Positions 24,660-37,700 of a DNA stretch of 64,000 nt are shown piece by piece. Numbering within the stretch: the stretch's first letter is position 1; every line of letters starts with the position of its first letter. Made by a program: the position numbers and the translations under genes. Location: assembly GCF_030463535.1 (NCBI RefSeq), contig NC_132897.1:7150821-7214820 (forward strand), written 5' to 3'. Source of the stretch: Salminus brasiliensis (taxonomy: Eukaryota; Chordata; Actinopteri; Characiformes; Bryconidae). The notes under the pieces were generated by a model that was given only the letters and a program-made list of their open reading frames with translations, did not search any database and was not told the DNA's origin.

Positions 24660-27600
24660 AGATCACCTGCTGTCTGACACCTTCATTGGCCAGGACGCTG
24701 AGTCCCCAGACATCAGCCGCTTGCACAACAATAACCACCTGCACCCGTATCCCAGAGTAGCTTCAGTAGCCAAGCCTAGCCAAGAGCAGCTTCAGCCCAG
24801 CACGCAGCCCGTGCCCGCCCCTGCCAGCTCCAAGCGCCGGCTCTCCATCGAGCGGAGCCTGTCCTCTGAGGAGCAGCCCCAGCCGCCCCAGCAGCAGCAG
24901 CCGCGGTCCGTGGAGGCTTCAGGGAAACCAGCACGTGTATACACCATCACCAGAGAGGGGGGCATGCTGGCCGGGCGGGGGAGCGAGGAGAGCCTGGAGC
25001 TGGAGGTGCTGAAGGGGACCACAGAGCAGCCTAGACCTGCCGGCTCACAGGCATGTACAATTTTTAAGTTCAGCTATCCTAAAAGCGTTGTCATCATGCA
25101 TGCTGCTGTCCTTATTGTTGTTATTGTCATATTATATGTTATATTTGCATAATTAATAGCATTACTAATGTTAAATGCTTTACCTGGTAGGTCTTCTGCT
25201 CTGCATTCTGCTTCCATATTAACTTTAAGTTTTGTGCAGTGGGCATTTGGGCAAATAAAATGTCATAAGTATGCTGTATGTCCAAATATTTGTGGACACC
25301 CATTTTATTGAATGCACTCAGCTGCTTTAAGTTGCACCCTTTGCTGACACAGATGTGCAAATGTGCACTCACACACACACAGCTTGTCTTGTCCATGTGA
25401 AGAAGTTTTGCCAATAGAATAGGACACTCTGGTGCAGGCAAACATGAACCTATTGGCAAAATGCCTAATGCCAGTCGTGAATATGAGGGGTATAACACCC
25501 CCTAGTATTCTGAAATGATGGTTGGTGCTCTATCCGATACTTTTGGGATGAGTTGGGTAGTTGGGGATGCGATGGAGTGGTGATCATCCAAAATCCTGAC
25601 CTACACGTATATGGACAAAAGTATTGGGACACCTGCTCATCGTTTTTTTTCTGAAAACAAAGGGTATTAAAGGAAGTTTATCAAGCTTTTGTTGGAGTAA
25701 CTGTCTCTACTGTTCAGGGAAGCATTTCTCCTAGATTTGAATATCTGTGTCAGTAATGGGTGCAACTTAAAGTCACTGAATGTGTTCATTAGAAGGGGTG
25801 TCCATAAACTTTTGGACATGTAGTATTGAAAAAAATTACATATATTTTAATATGCTATATATTTAAAATGTATATATTGCCAAAAATGTATATGTTTGCT
25901 TACAGGCCCGTGGAAGCCATCACAGAGGAAGCCATCACCGTGGCAACCATAGTCACGGCCATCACCACTATGGCCATACACCTCCTCACTCCCAGCCGCT
26001 GCAGAGCTCAGGCAGTGCCCACAACATCCGGGACTGGGGTTCCAGGAGGAGTGGCTCCAGAGAGGACTACTGCACCCCAGACTGCACGGCCTGCGTTCGG
26101 CCGCCCTGCCGCAGCCAGCGCTCACTTGATCTGGAGACGTCGCCCCGTGAAGGGGGCAAGCACCGCAACAAGCTAGAGAGGATGTACAGCGAGGACCGAG
26201 TGTGTGCGGAAGAGCGAGGTGAGAGAAGGGAGAAGAAGAAGAGGCCGTCCTGTACGGGGGATTGGGAAAATAATATTAACTAATAATATCAGAGCACGTT
26301 CTCACCACCCACACCTACCACACCAGTCATCACCTCCGTTCCTTGCTGTTCGTACAGGCTCATATAAATATGGCCAAAATCCTGGTACTGGTAGTGTTTG
26401 TTCCCCTCCCCCTCCTCCGCTTTTGCCTCCTACACTGTTAAGTCCCCTCCTCCAACAGTGCAGGTGCTGGAGGTGCTGCAGGAGGCGAGTGATTGAAGAC
26501 TCACATCCAGGTCTGACTCCAAGTGAGCTTGAGAGTGCCCCATTTTCCCGTTCCAGTCAGATCTTGATGGATAAAATCGAATCCTTTTGCACCCAAATAT
26601 CGAAGTGAAATACAACCCGTTAATGCAGCCTGATTTCGGTCACATGGTACTAAATTTTTACAGGTCCAGTGTGGGTTTTAACATAGTTTCTGGTATCGGC
26701 AAACTGTTAGTCCACTACATATGAATGTAAAAAATAGTTTTGTGGACGTTCTTAAAATATTACTAATATTTTCAGTTTCCATAGCAACATCAGCTTTATT
26801 TTAGATATGTTAAAAGTTTGCTGTGACAAATCTTTTGGTTGGAAATGTGGCTGAGCTTTAAAAATCTGAGCTATCAACACTTGGACACAAAACATGGAGC
26901 AGGGGCTGAGATAGTGGTTTGCATGTTAGACAGTAGGGCTGGGCAGTCACTCGATATTTAATAGAAACCAACATTTAGAATTTCTAATCGTCGTAATCTT
27001 GCCTAATTTAAAAATGTTTTAATTATTTAAAAAATTCTGTTAGTACTTACCCTACTGTGTTTATTCATGTACTGCCCCCTTAAACATAGTACCACTTGTG
27101 TTTACCGAACTGTCACACCACTAGCAGGGTCAGCATTAGTGCTTCTAAAGTACTGCTCAGTAAGGCTTTGATTTCTGCTGTACAACACGCTGGGGTAACA
27201 CGGCTCTGTTCTAGTATCAGCTCTGTGCACTTATATCTAGACATTTTGGATACATTTCCAAATCTTCAGATGAGCTGCCAGTAGAAACTTCTCTCACCTA
27301 TTTTCTAAATGAAATCCCTCTTCAGGCAACCGAGATTCTCCTGGGGGCAAGTGCGAATGGAAAGCCGCTCTTTTCTGGAACTGGCAGAGTTTTTAGCATT
27401 CGTGAGGACTTACTGCATGCATCTCCTCAGCCCCCATATGCTCTCAGCCTAATCTGATTCTGTCTTTTTTTTCTGTCTTTCAGAAGAGCAGGCCAACAAC
27501 TGGTTCCCTAAAGAGAATATGTTCAGCTTCCAGACTGCAACCACCACGATGCAAGCGTGAGTAGATCTCAGTAATCACTAAGCTCTGCCATCCTGCTATC

Positions 27601-29576
27601 TTTCACTTCAGCACCACAGGACCAGGACTGGCTCACGAAGCCATGAGCATCAGTCTCAAAGTTGTAGGAGGACAGGGTCTCTCTCCCTCTCTCCCTCTCT
27701 CTCTCTCTATCTCTTTTCCAATCCCTTTCTCTGGCTTACAGTAGTGCTGGGTTATTCTTGGCCATCTCAGGCTTTCTCTTGCCCTGACTGTTTAATTATC
27801 ACCTGCCCGCTAGATGACTTAATGACAGACCCCACAAGCTGAGCCCCCTGCTGCTCTGTCTTCCTTTCTTCATCTGACGCTCCACTCCCATGCTCTTCAC
27901 TGTCCTTCTCTTTCATTCTTCATCTCCATCCATCTGGCTTCATTTTCCGTGCCTCTTGACATACTTGTTTGTTCCTCCTTTTCTTCCCGAAGTGCTAAAG
28001 ACCTACGTGATGCTGCCTTTTTCAGCTCGCTGTCATTTTACATAAAAATGTCAGTGTACGTTCTGTACAGTTTCACTCAAACCTTTGGAGACACTTGACT
28101 GACTGTTCTCCACGAGGCATTTTTAGATGTTTATTTCCATGAACAGGAAGTTATTCAGAGCTAAATTTTGTACTATAATCAGTTATTTATTTTCATTATG
28201 CCATGAGATTGGATCCCCAGGTTTGAAATATGCAAGAAGATTATCATAAGACTTGAGTGGGAGGCTTCATGAGGAGCCACCATAAAAATTACAGCTGAAC
28301 TTTGATCAAGGAGGCTCCTCATGAAGCTGCTTCAGAAAGAGTTGTCATTAAGGGACTTCAGGAGGAGGCTCACAAACAAAAAGGGAAGCAGAATCTGTGC
28401 AGCTTCTTCATGAAGGTTCCTCATGTAGCTTCATGAGGAACCTCCTTGATAAAAGGTTCTGCTTATGTTGATCATCTTCAAGCCATTTTACATAGTAACT
28501 GAAGAAGCTCCACATATGCTGAATTTTTAAAGTTGGGAAATTTACCATAGAAATTAACAGGTAATTAATAGGCATTAAATGGGAAGTTAAATGTGAGAAA
28601 CGTCCATATTGTTGGTAAAAAATATATACTGAAGCATAATCCTGGCTAAAATAATTATTGCAAAGCTGCTCCTCAATCCCAGGCACATGGTGCATTACAG
28701 GCTGAAGGGCTATTGAGACCACACCCCCTGCATTCACTGTTCATTCCTCCATCACATGCACAGCACACTGCCAGAGGATTCCTCTCACCTTTAGCTTTGA
28801 ATATTCATATTCCCACAATTCCCATAATTACCTGTTTATTCCCATGGTAAATTTAATTGTATTGTTATGCCTTCTTGTCTGCTGTTAACAAAGAAATGGT
28901 ACATTGATGATAGTGTTTGATATAGTTCCTTATCCAATATTATATGTCCTATTTATTCCAATATATTCCAATAAATTCCCAAATTTTCCATGGAAAATTT
29001 GCATTTTGGAATATTTCCAAAGTTCCAGAGCTAAAGTTCCCACAGAAAGTTACCAGTAATTTACTGAAAATGTATCTGAAATCTTTTTCACCCCTGCAAC
29101 CCTAGCTGCTTCTGAGAGAAGCCTCATGTGAAGCCTCAACAAAGAACTTGAAGCTCTTTATCAAGGATGTTTTTTTTAATAAAGCTCCTCAAAAGGCTAC
29201 TTGAGGAAAACGCTTAATGAGAAGCCTCCATGAAGAACCTGAACATCCATGTCTGCCAAACTTTAGCCTTTATGAAAGAGGCTTCATCAAGAAGCTGTGC
29301 ATGTGCTGAACTTCTCTTGAAGTTCCCCTTGAACCTGCTTGAGAGAGGAGCTTCATAAGGAGCCTCAATGAAACTCGAGGAAGCTCCACATATGCTTTTT
29401 ATTTATTTATTTTTAATCCAGGAGGTTCTTTATAGATCTCATGAAGCTCCTTGAGAGAGTGCTAGTAGTGTGTAAAGCTAAATGATGAAGACAAATGGTG
29501 TTTTATTTGCTGTAGAAGATAAAGTTGAAGATGGTTTTGATTTGGTAAACACTTCCCATGTGTTATTTCATTGATT

Positions 29577-29610
<34 letters not shown>

Positions 29611-31358
29611 ATGTGAAAAATAGGAAAGACAAGTCCAAACTTTTGACTAGCAAGGTCACTAGTACTTCAGTGAAGAAAGCTGGAGAATTTGAAAACAGCA
29701 TTGTGTCCTTCACTGCATGGTCTAATGTCAGAGGGTGGACTTCTAATCTCCTAAGCAGCCAACTGTCCTTTTTATCTCCTCTGATGAATCGTGAAGGCTT
29801 GTCACACCTCACTCTGTCTCTGTCTCTCTCTCTCTCTCTCTCTTTCTCACTCCTCGTTTCCTGATCCTTCGGCTGGGCAGAATATCGTGAGTAACCGTTT
29901 CTCCTTGCCTCTGCTTCTGAAAGAGCGATCTTTCCCCTGTCCCTCTGTGCCGCCGCTGCCCCGTTTGTCCCACGCCTGCCTCCTCCCTCCCTCGTCCCAC
30001 ACAGCGCAGAGTGTTTGAAGTTATGGGGGATCTTTATCTTAGCTTGCACACCTGCTGTCCACCTAATGCTGCTAATTAACAAACGATTGAACAGGAGTGT
30101 GAGAAGGAGAGCTGATAAACAAGATTAGGCCGGATTAGATGTACTGTAATTCACACTGCACCTGCAAGTCACCTCCACAGTTAATGCATTTTCCTAATGG
30201 CTTGTGAGTATACTATATTGACAAAAGTATCGGGACACCAACTCATTCATAGTTTTTTCTAAAATCAAGGGTATTAATAAAATATCCTGCTTTTGTTGGA
30301 CTAAGGCTTTCTACGAGCCCATGCCTGGCATTCATCATGGTGCCAATAGGTTGATGTTTATCTGTTCCAAAGAGTCCTATGCTATTGGTAGTACTTCTCT
30401 ACAGGGACAAGACAAGCTGTGTGTGTGCATTTGCATGCCTATGTCAGCAATGGGTGCAACTTAAAGTAGCTAAATGCATAAATTAGAAGGGGTGTCCACA
30501 AACTTTTGGACTTGTAGTGTAGTAACGATCTTGTCCTGAGTGGCCAGTTATGTTCTATGGGCTGGTTGCAGCAAACAGGGCTGACGGCTTACAGTACTGC
30601 ATTAAGTTCTTCATGAAGCTGCTTGAGTGAGAAGCTTCATTAGGAGCCTCTGTAAAGCACTTCAGGACACATGCTGAACTTTTTGTTCATAGTGAAGCTG
30701 CTTGATAGAGAAGCTTCACGAGGAACCTCCATGAAGAGCTTAAGAAAGACTGAATTTAAAGGGTTCTTAACACGCAAACATGCTTCTTTATAGGACTACC
30801 AGTGGTTTCTCGCTGGCGTCTTCTATAGCTTTGGTTGGAGCAATATTTGAAAAGTCCTGTCCAATGATCAGTGTAGCTACAACCCTGCTAAAGAGCCTTT
30901 ACATCAAGAAAAGGTTCTTGAAGCCATAAAAAGGTTCTTCACACACCTCAATTAAAAAAATGGTTCCTTTTGGAACCAAAAGTGGTTCTTCCATAGCATC
31001 TTCTATGGCAAAGAACCTTTTGTAGCACCTTATTTTTAGGAGGTGTCCTGTGAGTCCAGTCCAGGAATCAGTGTAGCTATGACCTACTGAGCAGATCGTC
31101 TCAGATTAGGCCTGTTGGTGCAGCCGGTCTTGAGTCTCTGTAGAGCTGATTTATATTTAGTGTGTGTGTGAGGGGCAATGTTGGGTGCTGCTGGGCTGTG
31201 TGTGTGTGTGTGTGTGTGAAGTGTGGGGATACAGTGTGAAGATGACCGGAGCTGAGTTCCCCACGTTCTCTGTACCCCTCCTCTCTCCTCTCCCCCACTC
31301 TAATTTTCATTCCTGCCCCAATCTCTAGTTCCCCTTCCCGTCTCTCTCTCTCTCTCTA

Positions 31359-31398
<40 letters not shown>

Positions 31399-31690
31399 TC
31401 CACACACACTCTTCCTCCACACACACTCTTCCCCCACACACTCTGTGCTGTCATTAGTGTTATAGTTGAGGGGAGAGTTTGGTTCTGACGTTGGCTGTCG
31501 ATGATGATGGCTATGTGTTCTGTCACCCTGTCAAAGCCGATCTCTCAGTGTGTTAGATATGATAGGCAGTGTGCCAACACACACACACACACACACACAC
31601 ACACTGAGCCGCTTAGTCCACTGTGAACTGAACCTCCCTGCTGGTGTGTTTGTCCGAGTTTTGTTCTTCCTGACCTGGCGTTGTTTGTGG

Positions 31691-31749
<59 letters not shown>

Positions 31750-34700
31750 GGTTTGTGATTTGTTTGACAGTTGTCGCAGCTTTTAACACAACATGGTCCC
31801 TTGATTTTTCCTTGACTAACTCTACACTGCCCCTCGTGTATTCTCTCTTTCTCACACACACACACACTCACACACTCACAAATACACACACGGCCGTCGG
31901 CATTAACAGTGTAACCGGTCCCGGCAGGGCTTTCCGCGGCATTGCTGAGAGAAAGCGGAGGAAAAGAGAGCAGGAGGCCACCGCACTGATGGAGAGGTAC
32001 TGTCCACTGCGTGTGCTGTGCTCTGTGTCCTAGTGCCGTGCCCTTTCCTACCCCACACCCCCTCACCCCACACCCCCACCCCACACACACATATACATAT
32101 ATACATAAAGGTATACACTGCCTGTTTGCTTTCCCTTTACGTTTCCGAGAATGCAGGGACTTCAGCGTACACTCGTTCCTTTAGTACAGATGTGAGAGTG
32201 GGAAGAACCTTTTTGAAGGTCTGAGGAACTTTTACTTTAAGGGCATTTTCACACTTGTTCCAATACGTGTGTCCACACCCAAGACTGATTTTGGGCTCGT
32301 CAGGGGGAGGGGCTTATACTGCTGATTAGTTTTCATATAGCAGAATTCCTTATGAACGGTGGATCGATCGTGAATTTTTTTGTTGTTGTTTAACTCACTT
32401 TTCCCTTTTTTCTCTGTTTGGTTCTGCTGATGAACCCACCCATACGTAACTCCCTCTAGTGTTAGCAATGCTCCCGACACTATGGGCTTATGGGCTTAAC
32501 ATGTCTCCACCAGTACATGCAAGTTAGCCACCACCTCTTCTTAAACTTGGCTGGGTAGCCAACACACCGGAGGACATGTACCCACCCGGAGAGAGCACGG
32601 CTAATTGTGCTTTCTCCGACTCTCTCATCCACTGATGTCACATGACAAAATGATTCAGTCACGTGAACCCACATGTGAAGCCAGGAGCCGACCACACCAC
32701 TAGAGGCGAAACTCAGACCACTCTGGACCACTCCCGGGCTCAGTGAGGGGGGCAGGGGTAACTAGAGAGTGATGGGAAGAGAAAAAGAGGGGAGGGGCTC
32801 TAGTGTGAAAATGCCCTAGGTTTTACACCAATTTAAAGGTGTATCCTGATCCTATCCTGAAGATGGCTGATCCTCACACACACACATAAACACACACTCA
32901 CACACTCTCCTTTGCCCTTGTTTGAGTTAATCTATCGTTCCCCTCTTTGTGCCACTTTGTCAGTGATATGATGCTGTGATCAATCCACAGTGTCCCAAGC
33001 TCCCCTTTACCTCCCCACAGTACTCGTCCTTCACACACTATTCCCACAGCATCTCTTACCGTGTGTGAGTGTGTGTGTGTGTGTGTGTGTGTATATAAAA
33101 CCACCTTGGGAATGCCAAGCTTCCTCAAAAAAAGCCTCAGATCACCATGTTCGGTATATTGGCTCATGCTGTCTGCCACAACCTACAGTCACCGAAATAG
33201 AACAGGAGCCTTTCTCCTGCCAGCCGAACTTGATTACAGCTCTTTTAATTGGGGTTCGGTTCTGGTGTTATTCTGTTGTACCGTTTGCCTACGAAGCCAA
33301 GCTCCATGCTGGCCAATGAATTCACTCCAGCTGGCTTGATTAGCGGCACTTCACTTCTCTGCATTGGGTCTTTGTTTCTCCTGACGGGCCAGGCGGGTGC
33401 AGGACAACGTCTAAAGCTCATGTTTGATGATTTGTATTCTCTGTGCGCGCAAATGAGATCCAGGCAGTTTTGCTGAACTACAAGAGAAGTGTAATTGGCC
33501 GAGTCATCGAGAGGAATGAAGGACTGATTGTTTCGGGGAAATGAGGCCGTTCTTCTTGTGTACAGGGATCCAGGCTGTTGTGTACTGATTACTATCAGCC
33601 TGCAGTGCTCACTGCGTTGTTCTGAGCCGTGTTTTATAATCACCATTGTGTGCCTGTGGACTGAACACGCTGTACATGGCTTGTAACCCGAGGGCTCAGA
33701 TCTAAGATCTGGTGCTGGAGATTAATGGTGTGCTGTTTGTGAATGCACTGCATAGTATCTTGCAAATGACATCATCATATTTCTTTGTACTTTGAAAACT
33801 GCTGAGCTGTTGAGCTGCTTTTAATTGAAGCTCTTTTAATTGAGGTCTAAAAGTAGGCCATTATGCTCATGCGACTCAAACACCCGACTACGCCACCAGA
33901 AGAAACACACTACTAACATCACCGTGTGAGTGTGTGCTGTGTCAGCTCGAGTTTTTGTGTACACCAATCAGCCATTACATTAAAACCACCTGTCCAATTC
34001 CATGACCACAGCATACCAGAAACACCCCACATGGCCAAAAGCTATTAATTACATGCATTACAAAATTATTGATTTTCATATAATACATTTCTTGCCTTTT
34101 CCTACCTGCAGCATGTCAGTGGGTGCTAGCTGTGCTACAGTGAGTGTCATCACACCGCAGGTGCAGGTGCACCTGCTCTGACTGTACAGAGGTGCTAAAT
34201 CTGGCTGTCTGTTGGTAATTCAGCACCACGGACAGTGATCTGTTGCTCTTGAGCAGTCCTTGAGTGCTTTGCAATCCTGAGGACAGTGCAATTGCATATG
34301 AGACATTGTCCAATCAGAATCCCAGTTTAACTAATCCCACTCGCTGTGAGCTGTTGCAGTTTCGGTGCTGAATTTAAGCACATCTCATTATGTTTGCAGT
34401 GACAGCAGCACGGTCAGCATTTTGGCAGCAAGAGAAACGTAGGGAGGCCGATGACGTGAATTGGAAGCATTTGATTGCAGCTTGTGGTTTAAGGCATGAG
34501 TTCATCACATAGCATTAAATACACAATGGGGCAAAAGTATTGGGACACCTAAATCAAGCGTATTAAAAAAAAAGGTTATTCTGCTTTTGCTGGAGTAACT
34601 GTCTTTACTGTTCAGGGAACGCTTTCTATGAGATTTTGTAGCATTGCTGTGAGGATTTGGTTGCATTCAGTGAGGTCAGGACTCCATCATTCTAGAAAAC

Positions 34701-37700
34701 ACAGTCCCACTGCTCCACGGCTTAATGCTGGAGGCGGCCTTATAGCCCACACTTGTCATTGGTCCTGTTCCATTGCCAATGCTTCTCTTGACAAGGTGTA
34801 TATGTGTGCCTATACACATCTGTGTCAGCAATGGGTGACAACGTAAAGTAGCTGAATGCATTCATTAGAAATGGTGTCCACAAACATTCGGACATAGAAT
34901 GTAGCTTTATATCAGTGTTTCTCGACCCTGGTTTTGGAGGTAATTTATGAATCAGATAATTACCCAGTTCTTTCAGAGTAGCAGGTGGTGTGTTAAAGCA
35001 GGGGAATGTCTAAAATGTGAAGGGCAGGGTTCCTCCTGGGGATGGTCAGTTATTTGAATATAAGGTTTTTCATGTCAGTGAACTTCTGAACTTACCTTAT
35101 GCTTCAGTTTTTATATTAGTATCAGTGTAAAAGGGCTGTGTTGTCTGTAACTGAAGGGACAGCGGTTACAGTGTATTGGCAGTGTATAACGATACAGGGG
35201 TTACGATTCGATATTTTGTGATACTGTAATTGAGACGATATATTTATTTTAAATCAAATTGTATAGTACTGTCATAGTAGTCGACTGATGGTTTTGACTT
35301 TCTATCCAATCAAAACAGTGGGATCTGAAGACACAGTCTAAATATCCATTCTACAGCTTGTTGATATGGTAGAAAAACATTTTATCATGATATTTTAACA
35401 TGCAGAGAAAATACATCAGTAGCAGCTGATTCGTAAAAACTGCTATTCAAATGCTTTGCTATGCTCAGCACAATCACACACATTCAAAATTTGCTGTACC
35501 TCATTATACAGGACTAATTAAACAGGACTAATTAAACAGGACTAATTACACTCTCTGTAATGAAGTATGCAGTTGGTTAGTGTCTTTTAAATACAGCATC
35601 CATAATGTGCTCAGAAAAGCATAGTTTCAATAATAATAATAATAATAAAATTTATCACAGTATGATTAAATATTCTTTTATTGCCCATCCCTAATCGATA
35701 CAGTATTGAAACATAATCAATATATTAATATTTTCTTAGACCGCTACAATATAAACTATTGCCTGATTGGGTTATTCCAACATTTTTCATTTGTAAAATA
35801 AGAACAGCCTGAAAGGGTTAAATGCAGCCCTGCTGTAGTGTGTCTAAAAGGGGGGTAGTAATATATGCAGGGTGTGTTGTGATGAAAAAGCCAGGCTCTT
35901 AACAGCACAGAGTGTTTGGCTTCGCTGCAGCGTGCTTCTCTTACACACACCTGGACCCAGTGTGCCCTCTGAGCCGAGTGCCTGCAGCAGTACTGGAAGC
36001 TTCTCCTAGTCTGTAGTGCTTCATATGCAGCCATACTGTACCATACTGCACCTACATACAGAAGCCTCCCCCCACATACAGAACAATCTGCCAGCAGATC
36101 AATAGTGCAGTCAAATAAATCAAGACTCAGCACAAGGCCTCTTTCAGTCAACGTAGCTGACAGCTGGACCTCAGTGTTCAGTCCGAGAGCGGTCCGTAAC
36201 TGCCCACAAGGACATCATCCTGTCAGATTTTCCACCAGATCAAGATGTTTTCAGCTTCAGAATGTCAGAGGGTGAACTTCCATCAACCCCTGTTTTCTGT
36301 AAGCCGGGCAGTATTTGAGGGAGTGGTTCAGATGAAGTGGTGATTCACAGTAATGGTCCATTAAAAAAAATAATGAACCTGATCTCTACCTCACTCACTC
36401 CATCCATTATGTTTAGCAGGTTGAGGAGTCTCCACAAGGAGGTGCTGCTGGTACTAGAACAGATTTAGGTGTTTTACATAAATGACAGTGTGTCCTTGTT
36501 AAAAACAAGGTGTGGACAAAAGTATTGGGACACCTGCTCATTCACTGTCTCTTCTGAAATCAAGGGAATTTACAGGAGTTAATCCTGCTTTTGTTGGAGT
36601 AACTGTCTCGACTGTCCAGGGAAGACTTTCTACTAGATTCTTTAGGAGCCTTGCTTTGAGGATTTGATAGCATTCAGCAACAAGAGCTTTAGTGTAGTCC
36701 CCACCTCATCCCAAAGGAACTGGATGGAGCACCATCATTATTACAGAGAACACAGTTCCACTGCTCCACAGCTCATATGGGTTCATATTTATCTGCTCTA
36801 CTATTCTATTGGCAGTATTTCTCTACAGGGACTAGACAAGCTGTGTGTGCATTTGTACATCCATGTACAAACATGTACAATCAATAGAAGCCAGAGTGCA
36901 GTTCTGCCACCAGCCCCATAGCTGTTCGTAGCTGGAGGACTTCAGTGTTCTGCAGACTTCTCAAAGTGGCACAGAGCTAACAATGTGTCCGCAGACCATA
37001 GGAGAGCAGTGACACTTTTACTGAGGGCTGAATAACAGCAGCCCTCCAGAGTCAGAGAAAGGTGTTATTGTGTTGAAATGGCAGCCAGAACGTGTAAATT
37101 GCCGGGTGTCTCTCTGTGGTCTTTACAGATCACAGCAGGAGCTCCGTTGTTATGGCCTCCAGAGTCTTGCTTAGGTAAGCTCTTAAGCTTCTGGAAGATA
37201 AGGGTGGAATGAGTTATTAGTTATCCAATATACTTGATTATTTGGGTTCACCCCTTAACAATAAGGAAGTTAGGAAAAGTTTCTTTCTTAGCATAAACCC
37301 TTTTGAGATAACGGTTTGAATGGGAGGAACCTTTTTAAAGGCCCATTTCAGGTAACATTGAGGTTTCCATGCATTTTTGAAACACTAAAGCTTGATGTCG
37401 TATGTAAACGTTACTTCCTCATTCAGTCAGTCCCTATTAATCCATTTTTACATGTAGAGCACCTAATGGACATAGCCTAAAACTCACTCACTTGCATTTA
37501 GCTAACTGAAGATTCTCCACAAGGGGGTGCTGTTAGTACTAGATTAGCTTTTGTGGTGCTTCACTTCAATGACACTGTGTGTCCTTGTTAAAAGTACTTA
37601 CTGTATAATGTGCGTGTGGTCATGTAGCATGCTTATCACAGCTCTTTAAAAATGTCTGTACTTTATTTGGACCATTTTATTTTGGTCTACTCTAGATGCT

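Noticed and set aside
24721..25152. Stand-alone 143-codon gene
   Set aside because: It is nsmf exon 3 plus read-through into intron 3; only the possible retained-intron isoform was kept as a finding.
29462..30082. 206-codon minus-strand frame
   Set aside because: Runs through (ATT)n and (TC)n repeats giving Asn and Arg/Glu runs; no recognisable domain and lies within nsmf intron 5.
31545..32090. 181-codon minus-strand frame
   Set aside because: Mostly the reverse of GT/CA repeats (His/Thr runs) and antisense of nsmf exon 6.
33245..33646. 133-codon minus-strand frame
   Set aside because: No family signature and no splice or start context; lies in intron 6. Kept only as a possible noncoding island.
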